Source of the DNA: Lingula anatina
Taxonomy: Eukaryota; Brachiopoda; Lingulata; Lingulida; Lingulidae
Reading direction: 5' to 3'
DNA: 64,000 bases
NCBI RefSeq assembly: GCF_001039355.2
Contig: NW_019774536.1
Coordinates: 193,578-257,577 of the forward strand
Numbering within the stretch: position 1 is the first letter of the stretch; every line of letters begins with the position of its first letter. The position numbers and the translations under genes are program-made. The notes under the pieces are model-generated. The model did no database searches, was not told the DNA's origin, and saw only the letters and a list, made by a program, of their open reading frames with translations. This document shows, piece by piece, positions 12,901 through 26,200 of the stretch.

Positions 12901-15900
12901 GCCCATGGTACTAAGCTGAGCCATCACAACTAGACTATAAATACATCTTCATGCACATGATATATATATTACTGTTGGTTAGCACAAAACAAAACGTTAG
13001 ACATTACAGTGTAACATAAACAGTAACAGGTGAAACACCATACAAACAAATAAATCTTGCCATCACTCTGGGTAGGAATTTTGACTTGGTACAAATACAT
13101 GACAAAGACATGACAAAGTACAAGACGTACATTTACACAACAAAAGACATTACTGCATCGGATAAGGCTTATATTTCTATATTGGATTATAGCAAGGGTG
13201 AAAGCACTCTTGATGTACCTCCAGTATTTGTGGTTGGTAATGGACCTGCCCCTGTTGGCCCAGTGACACCAGCAGTTCCAGAAGAGGAACCACATGGCTG
13301 TGTATTACAATCTCGGACTTCTTCTAACTGCTGACTCATACAGAAGCTTTGTGAGCCTCTACACTGTCTACCACGGAACTGGACTCCGCCATCACATGGT
13401 CTTGTACATTCTCCCTCTATAAATCTTCCTGATGACATTTCTACAACTCCCCAAGGTGTCCATTCTCCAAGGCTATCTCCTGATATGCAGAATGATTTTG
13501 GTTAGTAATAATTTTTCCAGTTTATTAATAACAACATAAAACAGGCAATCAGCAAAATAAAAAAAATCTGTCAAAGTTATAGATTGTCAATTAGAGTGAT
13601 CAGTTGGTGCTGGTGTAAGTCACACATATATAGACACATATATATATAAGCTTTTCATGAAAACTCATTGGAAAAGCATTGGAATATTAGTCTGATTAGG
13701 GGTGATATTTGGTCCAAATGAAATCATATCCAAAATTAACTGAAACCACAATTATTCTTCTTTTCTACCTCCTGTGTTGGTTCCATTTCCTGGTCCACAT
13801 GGCTGAGTATTACAATCTCGGACTTCTTCTAACTGCTGACTCATACAGAAGCTCTGAGAGCCTCTACACTGTCTACCACGGAACTGGACTCCGCCATCAC
13901 ATGGTCTTGTACATTCTCCCTCTATAAATCTTCCTGACGCCATTTCTACAACTCCCCAAGGTGTCCATTCTCCAAGACTATCTCCTGATATGCAGAATAC
14001 CTTATAGGTTAGTTTTCATTTATTCATTTATTGTATGATTAGAGGATACATTTGCTGTGTTAGTGCTAAATACTATACACAGAAACAAGTGGGGCAATTA
14101 ACAGAAACAAACAATACAAATCCAAAATTAGTAAACATGTTACACGTCAGCACATTGTCATACATACAAACATATAAAGACGAGATGCATAAATGGGTTA
14201 TAACTTTTGGGAACATGATATAATACATCCTAATTGTACATGTGTTAGAATTAGTATCAATTCCCAACTACAGTTTTGTCAACTACCTCCTGTGTTAGTC
14301 CCATTTCCTGGTCCACATGGCTGAGTATTACAATCTCGGACTTCTTCTAACTGCTGACTCATACAGAAACTCTGAGAGCCTGTACATTGGCGACCACGGA
14401 ACTGGACTCCGCCATCACATGGTCTTGTACATTCTCCTTCTATAAATCTTCCTGAGGTTCTTTCTACAACTCCCCAAGGTGTCCATTCACTGAGGTTATC
14501 TCCTGTTGTACATTGATCGTGTGGATTAATTACATAAAATTCTAGTTACATGTATCACTTAAAACAGTTAGTGTAAGACTTAAGGTACTACATATTAATA
14601 CACATATTCAAAGCCATTGATAAATACATTGTTAGATAAAGGGTAAAGAAAATCTGAAAAAAATGTTTTTCTTTACAGATTATGGATAAGTATAGGAAAA
14701 TCATATCTCAATTAATATTTCTAACTACCTCCTGTGTTAGTTCCATTTCCTGGTCCACATGGCTGAGTATTACAATCTCGGACTTCTTCTAACTGCTGAC
14801 TCATACAGAAGCTCTGAGAGCCTCTACACTGTCTACCACGGAACTGGACTCCACCATCACATGGTCTTGTGCATTCTCCCTCTATAAATCTTCCTGATGC
14901 CATTTCCATGACTCCCCAAGGTGTCCATTCTCCGAGACTATCTCCTGATATGCAGAATGCCTCATAGGTTAGTTTCTTACATTTATTTTTTGTATGATAA
15001 GTGGATATCTTTGCTGTGTTAGTGCTAAAAACTATACATAATAAGAAGAAAGAGATGCGTAATAGTTACAAATTGAACAATACATATCCCAATTTAGTAA
15101 ACATGTTACACATAAACATACTATACACAGAAACAAGTGGGACACATAACAGGAACAAATTTGGTTAGCATGTTACATGTAAGCACATTGTCATACATAC
15201 AAACATATAAAGCTGAGATGTATTAATGGGTTATAAATTTTGGGTACTTGATTAAAAAAATTCCATCTGTAAATGTGGTTAAATTAGTATCAATTTCCAC
15301 AACTACTGTTTCAACTACCTCCTGTGTTAGTTCCATTTCCTGGTCCACATGGCTGAGTATTACAATCTCGGACTTCTTCTAACTGCTGACTCATACAGAA
15401 GCTCTGAGAGCCTGTACACTGTCTACCACGGAACTGGACTCCGCCATCACATGGCCTTGTACATTCTCCCTCTATAAATCTTCCTGAGGTTCTTTCTACC
15501 ACTCCCCAAGGTGTCCATTCTCCAAGGCTATCTCCTGATATGCAGAGTAGCTCACAGATCAGTTTTTGCATGTGTATTGTTTAATTACACAAAAATATGG
15601 CTATGACTTATAATTTTCAGTATTAGACTTAGTACATATAAATACACATATTCAAAGCGAGTAACATGTTGTTAGCATCAGGGCAAGCAAAATCTGAAAA
15701 AAATGGTCTTTTTCCAGATTATGGGTAAGTATAGAAAAACAATTTCTCAATTAGTATATCTAACTACCTCCTGTGTTGGTTCCATTTCCTGGTCCACATG
15801 GCTGAGTATTACAATCTCGGACTTCTTCTAACTGCTGACTCATACAGAAGCTCTGAGAGCCTGTACATTGGCGACCACGGAACTGGACTCCTCCATCACA

Positions 15901-18900
15901 TGGTCTTGTACATTCTCCTTCTATAAATCTTCCTGACGCCATTTCCATGACTCCCCAAGGTGTCCATTCTCCAAGACTATCTCCTGATATGCAGAATGGC
16001 TTATATGTTAGCTGTTTCTTTTATTACTTTTGTGATAAAAGCCATTTCCCAGCTATGTGTGATCTGAATCCTATTTTCACTATAGAGGACGCTAGTTTTG
16101 TAAACCCAAAAAAGTTACAGACCAACAAAACACCATCAATTATGTGGCATATTATAAAACATTAATAATGGAAATATAAGGTCTGTTATTTCTACCTGAC
16201 AGTTACGTTTGTACACGTATTAGAATTAGTAACAAGGGCAACAGTTATGTTTTGTACAACTACCTCCTGTGCTAGTTCCATTTCCTGGTCCACATGGCTG
16301 AGTATTACAATCTCGGACTTCTTCTAACTGCTGACTGGTACAGAAACTCTGAGAGCCTGTACATTGGCGACCACGGAACTGGACACCGCCATCACATGGT
16401 CTTGTACATTCTCCTTCTATAAATCTTCCTGACGCCATTTCCACGACTCCCCAAGGTGTCCATTCTCCAAGATTATCGCCTGATACACAGAATTACTTTG
16501 GTTAGGTATTTTATTTTATGACATGATTTTGATCATGCCCTGCAGTGTAGCTCTGTTAATTAGGGTTAAAGCTAAACAGATGTTAATGGTAGTGGGTGAT
16601 ACAATCTATTAAAAGGCAAAGCAAACAATACATCTCAATCTTTTTGGCACATTCAAAAACATACATACATAAAGTTTGGAAATAGATGATAGGAATTTTG
16701 TTTTACTAGACAGTTGAGTTTGTGCACATATTAGAATTAGTAACAAGGAGAATTCTTGTTTTTAACTACTACCTCCTGTGTTGGTTCCATTTCCTGGTCC
16801 ACATGGCTGAGTATTACAATCTCGGACTTCTTCTAACTGCTGACTCATACAGAAGCTCTGAGAGCCTCTACACTGTCTACCACGGAACTGGACTCCACCA
16901 TCACATGGTCTTGTACATTCTCCCTCTATAAATCTTCCTGAGGTTCTTTCTACAACTCCCCAAGGTGTCCATTCTCCAAGGCTATCTCCTTATACACATA
17001 ATTGCTTATAGGTTAGTTGTGCTTGCTTTTGCGTTAATTACAATGACATCTTAGGAAAATGGAAGAACATTACAAACAAGATAAAAGCTGCCAGTTAATG
17101 ATAATTGCTTATTGTTAGATTTCAGGAACTAAATATTAATATGCATACTAACTACTGGTACATGTTGATATAAGCAAACATTCAGAATACTGATAGGTTA
17201 AGTAGGGGGTATTTAAGCAGTAATAAGCAATGTATGTGCATGTATGAGAAAGTACTATCATAATTCATATTCTCAACTACCTCCTGTGTTAGTTCCATTT
17301 CCTGGTCCACATGGCTGAGTATTACAATCTCGGACTTCTTCTAACTGCTGACTCATACAGAAGCTCTGAGAGCCTGTACATTGGCGACCACGGAACTGGA
17401 CTCCGCCATCACATGGTCTTGTACATTCTCCTTCTATAAATCTTCCTGACGCCATTTCTACAACTCCCCAAGGTGTCCATTCTCCAAGGCTATCTCCTGA
17501 TGTGCAGAATGCCCCACAGATTAGTTATGATTCTTTTTATGACATTTGTGATTTTAAGCATGTTTTTCTTGGGAAAGGTGGGTAAGGTAAAAGCTATACT
17601 GATATTAATGGTAGTGGGTGATAGTAACCTAATAAAAACGAAGGTCTGAAGATAACTATAAATGTTAAACTACTTGACACATTAAAAAAAATACTAAGTT
17701 GGGAAACATAAATGATAGAAATATTAGTGCCTTTTTATATTTTGTTTAATATTTAACCATAACATTTACATACAAATCAGAATTAGTAATAAGGAAAACA
17801 ATTATTTCTGCAGTACTACCTCCTGTGTTAGTTCCATTTCCTGGTCCACATGGCTGAGTATTACAATCTCGGACTTCTTCTAACTGCTGACTCATACAGA
17901 AGCTCTGAGAGCCTCTACACTGTCTACCACGGAACTGGACTCCACCATCACATGGTCTTGTACATTCTCCCTCTATAAATCTTCCTGAGGTTCTTTCTAC
18001 AACTCCCCAAGGTGTCCATTCTCCAAGGCTATCTCCTGATATACAGATTGGCTTATAGATTAGTTCTGTCTCTTTGTGAATTAATTACGAGGCATCTTAC
18101 AAGGAAATGAGCAGTATGATGTTACTAACATTAATGAGGTTGACAGTTATCATGGCAACTCAATGTTAGAGAACCTTTTTATAAAAGGTTATAGTTAGAA
18201 TACTGTAAGGTTAAGCAGGGTGGCATTTTATTAGTTATAAGCATTGTAAGAATATAAATATGGGGGGAATTATAACAACATAATTTTTCTTCTCAACTAC
18301 CTCCTGTGTTAGTTCCATTTCCTGGTCCACATGGCTGAGTATTGCAATCTCGGACTTCTTCTAACTGTTGGCCCATACAGAAACTCTGAGAGCCTGTACA
18401 TGGGCGCCCACGAAATTGAACTCCGCCATCACATGGTCTTGTACATTCTCCCTCAATAAATCTTCCTGTGGCCATTTCTACAACTCCCCAAGGACCCCAT
18501 TCACCAAGGCTATCTCCTAATATATAAAACAGCTAACAGGTTAGTAGTGTCATTGGTAGCATTACCCTCTTACATCTCATCTTTCCTTGTTACACTTATA
18601 CTTATTTCAATAGTATCAAAATACATACATACATACATACATACATACATACAAGACCAATTTACATGTAAATAAAAGATATTAGGGTTAACACATAAAA
18701 TGTTAATAATTTAATATAACAATTTATTTTTAAAACATAAATATGCACTAGCGCATTCAATTTGCAGTTAACACATTATGTTAATTTTGAAATTACATGT
18801 TCAATGCTGAGGGGAAAATATTAACATTGGGTGATTTACTTAATTTGTTACTGAAACAATGAGTTAAGAGTGTTAAATAGCTGATATAGTCAATTAAAGC

Positions 18901-20237
18901 CTTGTGTCAAGTGAGTTAGTTGAGACTGCATATGTTCAAGCAATGTGTTTAGTGTGTTAGGTGAGACAGTATAACAACTGTATTGTATTGAGTGTATTAG
19001 AAGTCTACCTGAAGTGCTGTTAGTACAGGGCTGTGTGTTGCAGTCCTGTTCTTCCTCCAGCTGCTGGCTTCTACAGAAAGCCTCAGTTCCCATACACTGT
19101 CTGCCACGGAACTGCTTGCCACCGCCACATGGTCTGGTACACTGGTCTGGGATAAACCTGCCTGACGCCATCTCAAACACCCCCCATGGACTCCACTCTC
19201 CTAATGTATCACCTGACAGCACACAGTGAGGATAAGGTGTTACTGGGGTTTGTATTAGGTTACAGAAGCACAAGGGAATGCTGATTTTGCTCACATAAAC
19301 TGATGGTTATATTGTTTTCACAGCATTGTAAGTACATGGGTGTGTTGCTCACATAAGCATGGTACTACTGCTTGACAAATACAAACATTTACATGAAGCT
19401 CATGATTATGTTACTTACACCTAAACAGTTAAAATATTTGGAAGATTAGTTACTAAGTACTAAATTCAAGCTTTTTTACACTTTCTTGCACAAACATTTG
19501 ATTAATGCTTAAAGCATAGGATATGGTTTTCATATTGATAATTACAGTATTTTTTTCATTATGATTAACAATACAACTATACTACAACTACAAGCCACAG
19601 AAACAATGACACAAAGTTATAAAACAGCCATTCACAACAATTGTATACTAGTTGACATCAACACATTTCATGGTTCAAATAGTCCAACCCAAAATAGTGT
19701 AATAACTTCACTGGAAAAGTATCTGGACAAAACACAAACAAATAATAATAATCACAATCATTCTTTTTTCCCCAAACAAATGTTTTCATCTGGCAGATGA
19801 AACAGTATATAAGGCCTATGCATTTCTTTCAGGCTAAAATGTTTGATTGAGATAATTATGCTTTGGTTTCCCCAAAACTGTCACTGGAATGCCAACTTGT
19901 ATTTTAAATCTTCTCCTGAAAAAAAATGCTGATAAGTCATTGTTAGCAAAAGATTATGGAGCTTTGGGCCAAGTCCAAAACACTGTCTTACCTGCTGCTT
20001 GGACTTGAACTCTGAAGATCTGGCTAACAGTTTCCTGACCCAGGTTGTTCCTCACAATCATTCTAAACTCATAAGTTCCGACGGGGAGGTTGGGGATAAT
20101 GATGTAGTTGTTTGTGGTATCCTGACCGCCCACAGTCCAGGTTGGTGCTCCTATAATTGTAGGACAGTGGAAACATTTAACAACCTGAGAACCATAGAGA
20201 GTTGAATATAAAGAGACAAAATGTGAAATAGATGAAA

Positions 20238-20297
<60 letters not shown>

Positions 20298-23200
20298 GTA
20301 CCTGGTTGTCTGAACTGGGCAATGTATGTGTTTCCGAAGGCCCCAGGGATTGGCACCCAGGAGACATTCAGTCCAGTCCCCACTCCTGTAGAGGCCACAT
20401 TGAAGTTGGGCATCTGTGGACCTGAAAAAAACAATAAATGAAAAATTGTATAAAGCATAATCTAAGGCATGTCCTGTGTAGAAATCCTTTGACCATTAGT
20501 TTCATTAAATAAAATAAAATTAACAGTGAAGTCATTTTACAGACAGTTTTTGGAGGTTGGGGGAGACAGAGAGAGGATAGGCGGAACATATTCTGCAATT
20601 TTATTTGAGTATTTCAAATATGAAAATAGCCATGAAGTATTACCTGTTGTTCCACTGGCTTGTCTGACCTCCACTCTAAAGATCTGGCTGATAGTTTCTT
20701 GTCCAAGATTGTTTCTTACAATGATTCTGAACTCATAGGTGCCAGTAGGGAGACTTGGAATGATAATGAAGTTATTGAAGGACTCCTGGCCTCCACTGGT
20801 CCAAGTAAGCTCACCTAGTAAAAGTAAAGTAGCCAAAAGATTAATAAATTAAAGGCCTGCGGTGTCCTCATTACTAAATCTAAGGTCTTTTTAGCTCAGT
20901 TGAAAGTGGTCAAGAAAAAAATATCCATAAGTATTATGTATTATGTATATTGTCACTCTAGTCTTCTCACCTGGTCTTCTGTACTGAACAATGTAAGTAT
21001 TACGCGGAAGGCCAGGGACGGGCACCCACGAAATGTTCAAACCAGTTCCAGTGGTTGTCTGTTGAATGTTGAAGTTTGGTAAAGCTGGACCTGAAGTTAT
21101 AGCACAATGCAATAACATAAGTGTCCAAATGCTGAGGATGCTATTTTAATCTACAATAATCACTCATCAAATTAGTGACTGTGTATGACTCAATTTATAG
21201 AAATACTTGTAGTAACACTTTCGGTGCTGACATAAGCAGGTAATCTTTTTAAAGAACACTTTATTTGGTCATGTAATATCATCAAATGTGCTTTTGTGTT
21301 AGAAGTACCAGCAGAGCCATCTAAGAACACGATCCAGATTTCTTTACTTTACCTATCTATTTATCTACTCTTGTGGCAAAAAAATAATGCCTTACCTGTC
21401 TGTCCACCAGAGGTCTCCCTGACTTCAACCCTGTAGACATCAGTCACAGTCTCCACGCCAAGGTTGTTTCTCACAATTACACGGAATTCATAGCTTCCTG
21501 GAGTCAGGTTGGGGATTATAAGGTAGTTTCTAAATCTCTCTTCGCCTGCTGTGGTCCATGTAAATTCAGCTAGAGGAAGGAGAAAATCAAATGGGATAAA
21601 ATGAGATCCAAATTAATTTCTATCAGAGGGAGCTAAATATAAATATGTACACAATGTGCTTTGATAAACTATTCACATTTATTACTCTTTTAATTGAATA
21701 TTGGATTGAATTGGAAAAGTGCAACTGCTGGCATTGACCTGTATGTACCTTTGGAAACTGACAAAATAAATTGCACAAAATTCAAACAATATCTTATCAA
21801 AGGAGTTCCAATTAACATCACTAAGCACAAGATACAAGAACCGCAAATATTAAAAAGAAAAGTGAATCTGCCTACTTGATCTCTTGTACTGCACAATGTG
21901 GTTATGTCCAGAGTCAGTGGGGACCCAGGACACATTCAAACCTGTGGGGCTCTGGGAGAAGATCAGATTGGGGAGTACTGGACCTGAAAAATAAAGAAAA
22001 TCTTAAGTCTTGTGTAAGTTGACTAAAATTGATGGCGTATTTTTTATCCATCATTTACAGCCTTATGAAATATACCTCTTTTAAATTGTACATATGCAAC
22101 TGATTTGAGTGGCCATGTTAAGTTGCATCTACACAGCAAGTGTGTCAATGTTAATCATACTAATCACATCTCATGAATGTGCTATCAAACTAAGAATGGC
22201 ATTCTGTAAGTCACAACATCAACCAATAATACTAAATGTTGTGTGAAAGGTCAGATAACAATTATAACAATTGTGTTAAGTGTGACATATAACTGACTAT
22301 TGTGTTAGGTTGTGACGGTGTACCTTGGTTGGCCACCTCAGCTCTGATGATGTCACTGACAGTCTCCTGTCCATTGGGTGCAGTAACAATCACTCTCATC
22401 TCATAGGTGCCTAGAGGAAGGTTTGGCACAACCATCCACCCTCGGAAAGTTTCCATACCACCACTAGTCCAGGAGAAAGCACCTAAATTTTGATAAAAAT
22501 ATACAACTTGAAAGTTCATTCACATTATTAATTATATGAAGTCCACTTTGCAAGAATTTTTTATATGCATTAACATGTACAGTTTTCACAGATCTTTGCA
22601 ATTTCTGGGGTACTTTTAAGAGGAGACAGATGTTGAGAAGAACTTACCAGGTGTACGGTACTGCAGGACATATGTGTAGCCCATGTTGGGGGTCTGAGGT
22701 ACCCAGGTTACATTAACACCTTGCCCGGTGGACAAAGGACTCACAAACACCGATGGTTTCACTGGACCTAAAATGTGAAGAATGAAGGATATTTGATTCA
22801 CTTTTAAACTGTTCATATTATCTCATGACATCTGAATCAATTTTCAGTTACTTTTTTAAAAGATATTTTTATTCAATGACATCAAATAATTACAAATGGC
22901 CACAGCATGACATCTGAATTTATTAACAAAAATTAACCCAGAGCTGCCTGCCTTACCAGTGTTAGTACTTGGGCACTGCTGGAGAGTGCAGGGTCTGGAC
23001 TCCTGTTTGATGACTGCAGCACAGCGACTGCCTGTGCACTGACGGTTTCTGAACTGAAGACCTTGCCCACAAGTCACAGAGCAGGTGCCCCACTCACTCC
23101 ACTGGGTGAGGGTCACTGAAACATAACCAAATGAGATTTAATCACAGGCGAACAGCAAATACTGCAGAAATACTGGAATGTAATGTATGGTTTGGGACCT

Positions 23201-26200
23201 GAAGTGAAAATTATGCAGTGAGAATAATCAAATACTGGACTACATGTAAATGAATTTCTATTGTACCTGCTTGTACAAATACTAAATTTTATATCATATT
23301 TCTGCAATTTCCTTGCAGGCCTCATATATATATTATTTTCGTTATATAAGCATTTGCAAAAAATCCTATCACAGTCTCCCAGGTCTGATGCACCTACCAC
23401 ATGGCTGTGAGTTACAGGCTCTTGACTCCTGCAGTTGTACGTTCTGGCAATTTACAGCGCCACCTGTGCATGTTCTTTGGCGGACCTGGAGACCACCATC
23501 GCACTCAGCAGAACACTGGCCCCAGTTGCTCCATTCAGTAACACTGACTGTAAAATGAGAACAATGTCATCACAACTAAGACAGTGTCACAACTAACACA
23601 ATGGCACAACTAACACAGTGTCACATATAACAGTCGAACCATCAGAACACTTTTGTCATTATTCAGTAAATTAGACATGCCTCTTTTAGCAAATAAAGGT
23701 ATAACAAAGTTTTACAATTATAAAACAATCAACTGAGTGATCTGAATCTCATCTTTTACATTTCAAACCATGCTCTTTGATGTAATTGTTTTAAATATGC
23801 CACAACAAATACCAAATCAAATTGGTCTATTTTACAGAGATTATCATATTAGTAAACTGAAGAAACTGAAGAAATGTTTCTGTTTAAAGTATATGTAAAT
23901 TATTATTAGTACAGATGAAAACTTGAAATAAGAATAGAGAATAGCTTGCCATCAATAATGATACATCCACTGAAATAGTATGAAAACATCATTAGTATAT
24001 GAGAGATTTAACAAAGACGTCTGTTATTTGATTAGCTAAAATAGTTATTGTAGTTAAGAAACAGTCACAAACCTGTAAGTATAAGGAAAAGATGACCACA
24101 TCATTATTAGAAAGACTTGAGAAAAGAAGTAACATTGTGTATAGTAAGAGTAACATCATGATAATAAAAAGGATGCACCAACTCCATATATACACAGAAA
24201 CAGAGTGTGTTACCAGCAAAGTGATCATATGATGGTCAACACTGGAAAAGTATGGTACAGAGATAAGAGATAAAATCTAAAGATGACAAGGTGAGAATTA
24301 AAATGGCAATCAGAATAAGGTAGTGCTATTGAAGAATGTTATCATAGGTTAAAAGTGTTAATCCCAGCTGCCTGGTGAACTGCTGAGGAAACATACCACA
24401 TGGTTGTTGGTTGCATGCTTGTGATTCTTGCAATTGCACACCAACGCATGCAGCACCAAAGCAAGCGCGGCTACGGAACTGTATTCCACCATTGCAAGTT
24501 GCAGTGCACTGCGTCCACTGACCCCATTCTGTAACCTGTGGTTCTGATACTAACAAGCAAAGCAAATAATATATAAAAAAGGTGGCAACCTAAAGAAAGA
24601 CAGGCCACTTTGGTCCTTCACAAAAGGAGGACTTTAATGACCAGATGGCAGTCTTCTCCAAATCTCTTTTGATGGCAAAATCATCAGTGCAGCTATTAAC
24701 TGCACATTTTACATAACAAGAAATCCACAGTTTTGAAGTACCATAAAAATTCCCACTGCGATATAGTACAGTACAAAACAACACATTAATACATAAACTG
24801 ACAAACAAAAAACTCCAAAAGGGAAGCATAAGCTTTAAAATACAATGCAATGTTAGTAGCTATTGCTCTGCCACGAAGTCCAGTGATAATCAACATGAGT
24901 CCTAAACCTACCACAAGGTTCCTGTCCACATGGGCGAGACTCCTGTAACTGGACATCGGCACACCCACTGCCAAAGCAGGCCCTAGACCTGACCTGAGTG
25001 CCACCATTACAGGTGACTGGACAAACTGACCACTGACCCCACTGGGAGAGAGACACTGGGATTGAAAGAGAGAGAGATTATGGTTAATTGAAGAGGAATA
25101 TCTATTAAGGAAATGGCTGAAAACACAGCTGGAAAAAATCAGATACTATGTTTGTACCAGAAATTTTTATTTAGGAGATCGTTGACTGACACAACTTTGA
25201 AGAAACAGGTATTTGTTTTATCAATATTTGCCAGTGTTAAATTAGTTTTAATACAAAACTTATAATACCAGCAGCTGCAATAAACAAAAATTCTACCACT
25301 TACCACAAGGCTGTTGGTTACAACTTCTGGTCTCCTGGAGACGTTGTCCTTGGCAGCCGTTGCCAAAACAAGCTCTGTTCCTGATCTGCACGCCTCCATC
25401 ACATTCAGCATTACAAGCTCCCCACTGGCCCCACTCACTCAGGCTCACTAGGAAACAAAGAGTTTTAGAAGTTGTTAGAAGTTTTTCATGCTACTGGTTC
25501 AATTTGCATTACTGTTTCAATTGCCAATATTACATAGATTTTTAAAACACTAATAGTGTTTTACATTTGCTGACAAAAAAACTCATTGTCAATATCATTC
25601 ATACATTTCAAAATCAATTTATTTTTAAGTTAAAATTGAAATATAACTACAGTTTTTCTTTTGTTGTGTGTGTGTTGGAGGAAAGGAGTCCAAAAGTTCC
25701 TGATTCTCTCCTACTCACCAGACACACAGTCCTGCAGGGTACAAGCTCTCGTCTCCTCAAGGGCTCCTGGGTTCAGATTACATTGCAGTCCACTGCAGGT
25801 ACGGGTACGTCTCTGGACACCACTACCACAGGTTACTGAGCAGGTGCCCCATTGAGTCCACTGGCCATATTGGACTGAATCAGAAATTACAGTCATATTC
25901 AAATCGAGTGCTTATTTGAAATTAATGATTCATGATTAGGCATTTTGGTTATAATTAGAGAGTCAAATTTCATACTTCATTTTACATTTATAAAGATGAT
26001 TGCTTACAAGTAAAAATTAAAGAAATCATATTACAAGTATACATAAAAATATAAGAAAAGAAGAAAATAGAAGTGATAGCATACTCACCACATGGTTGTG
26101 TATTGCAATTCTGTGATTCCCTCAGCATCATTCCAGTACAGTCCCCAGCCATGCACTGTCTGGTTCTCTCCTGCTGTCCAGTACCACACTGGGCACTACA

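Larger units (their letters stand above)
10198..19212 (-). other. C-terminal TSP1 region: 17 modules, most of an unusual long type with Gly-rich linkers
   Basis: Exons from N to C end approximately at 19009, 18297, 17816, 17275, 16768, 16258, 15763, 15314, 14724, 14283, 13769, 13219, 12427, 11648, 11152, 10608 and 10198. Sixteen differ from classic TSP1: after WxxWG there is an insertion of about 12 residues (such as [13 protein letters not shown]) before the first Cys, then TRPCDGG, QFRGRQC and DCNTQPC. Most end in a short linker, [10 protein letters not shown], with an N-glycosylation sequon. Those at 13.2, 12.4 and 11.6 kb carry collagen-like runs such as [11 protein letters not shown]. 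The last module (10198-10350) returns to the classic form. Exons checked base by base are multiples of three (204, 216, 261, 282, 255, 213, 270, 153 nt). Confidence 0.85.

Noticed and set aside
24000-24240. Minus-strand open frame at 23992-24228 as an extra exon of the giant gene
   Set aside because: It has no cysteines in TSP1 spacing and no FN3 features; it sits in a normal intron between the TSP1 exons at 24.4 and 23.5 kb.
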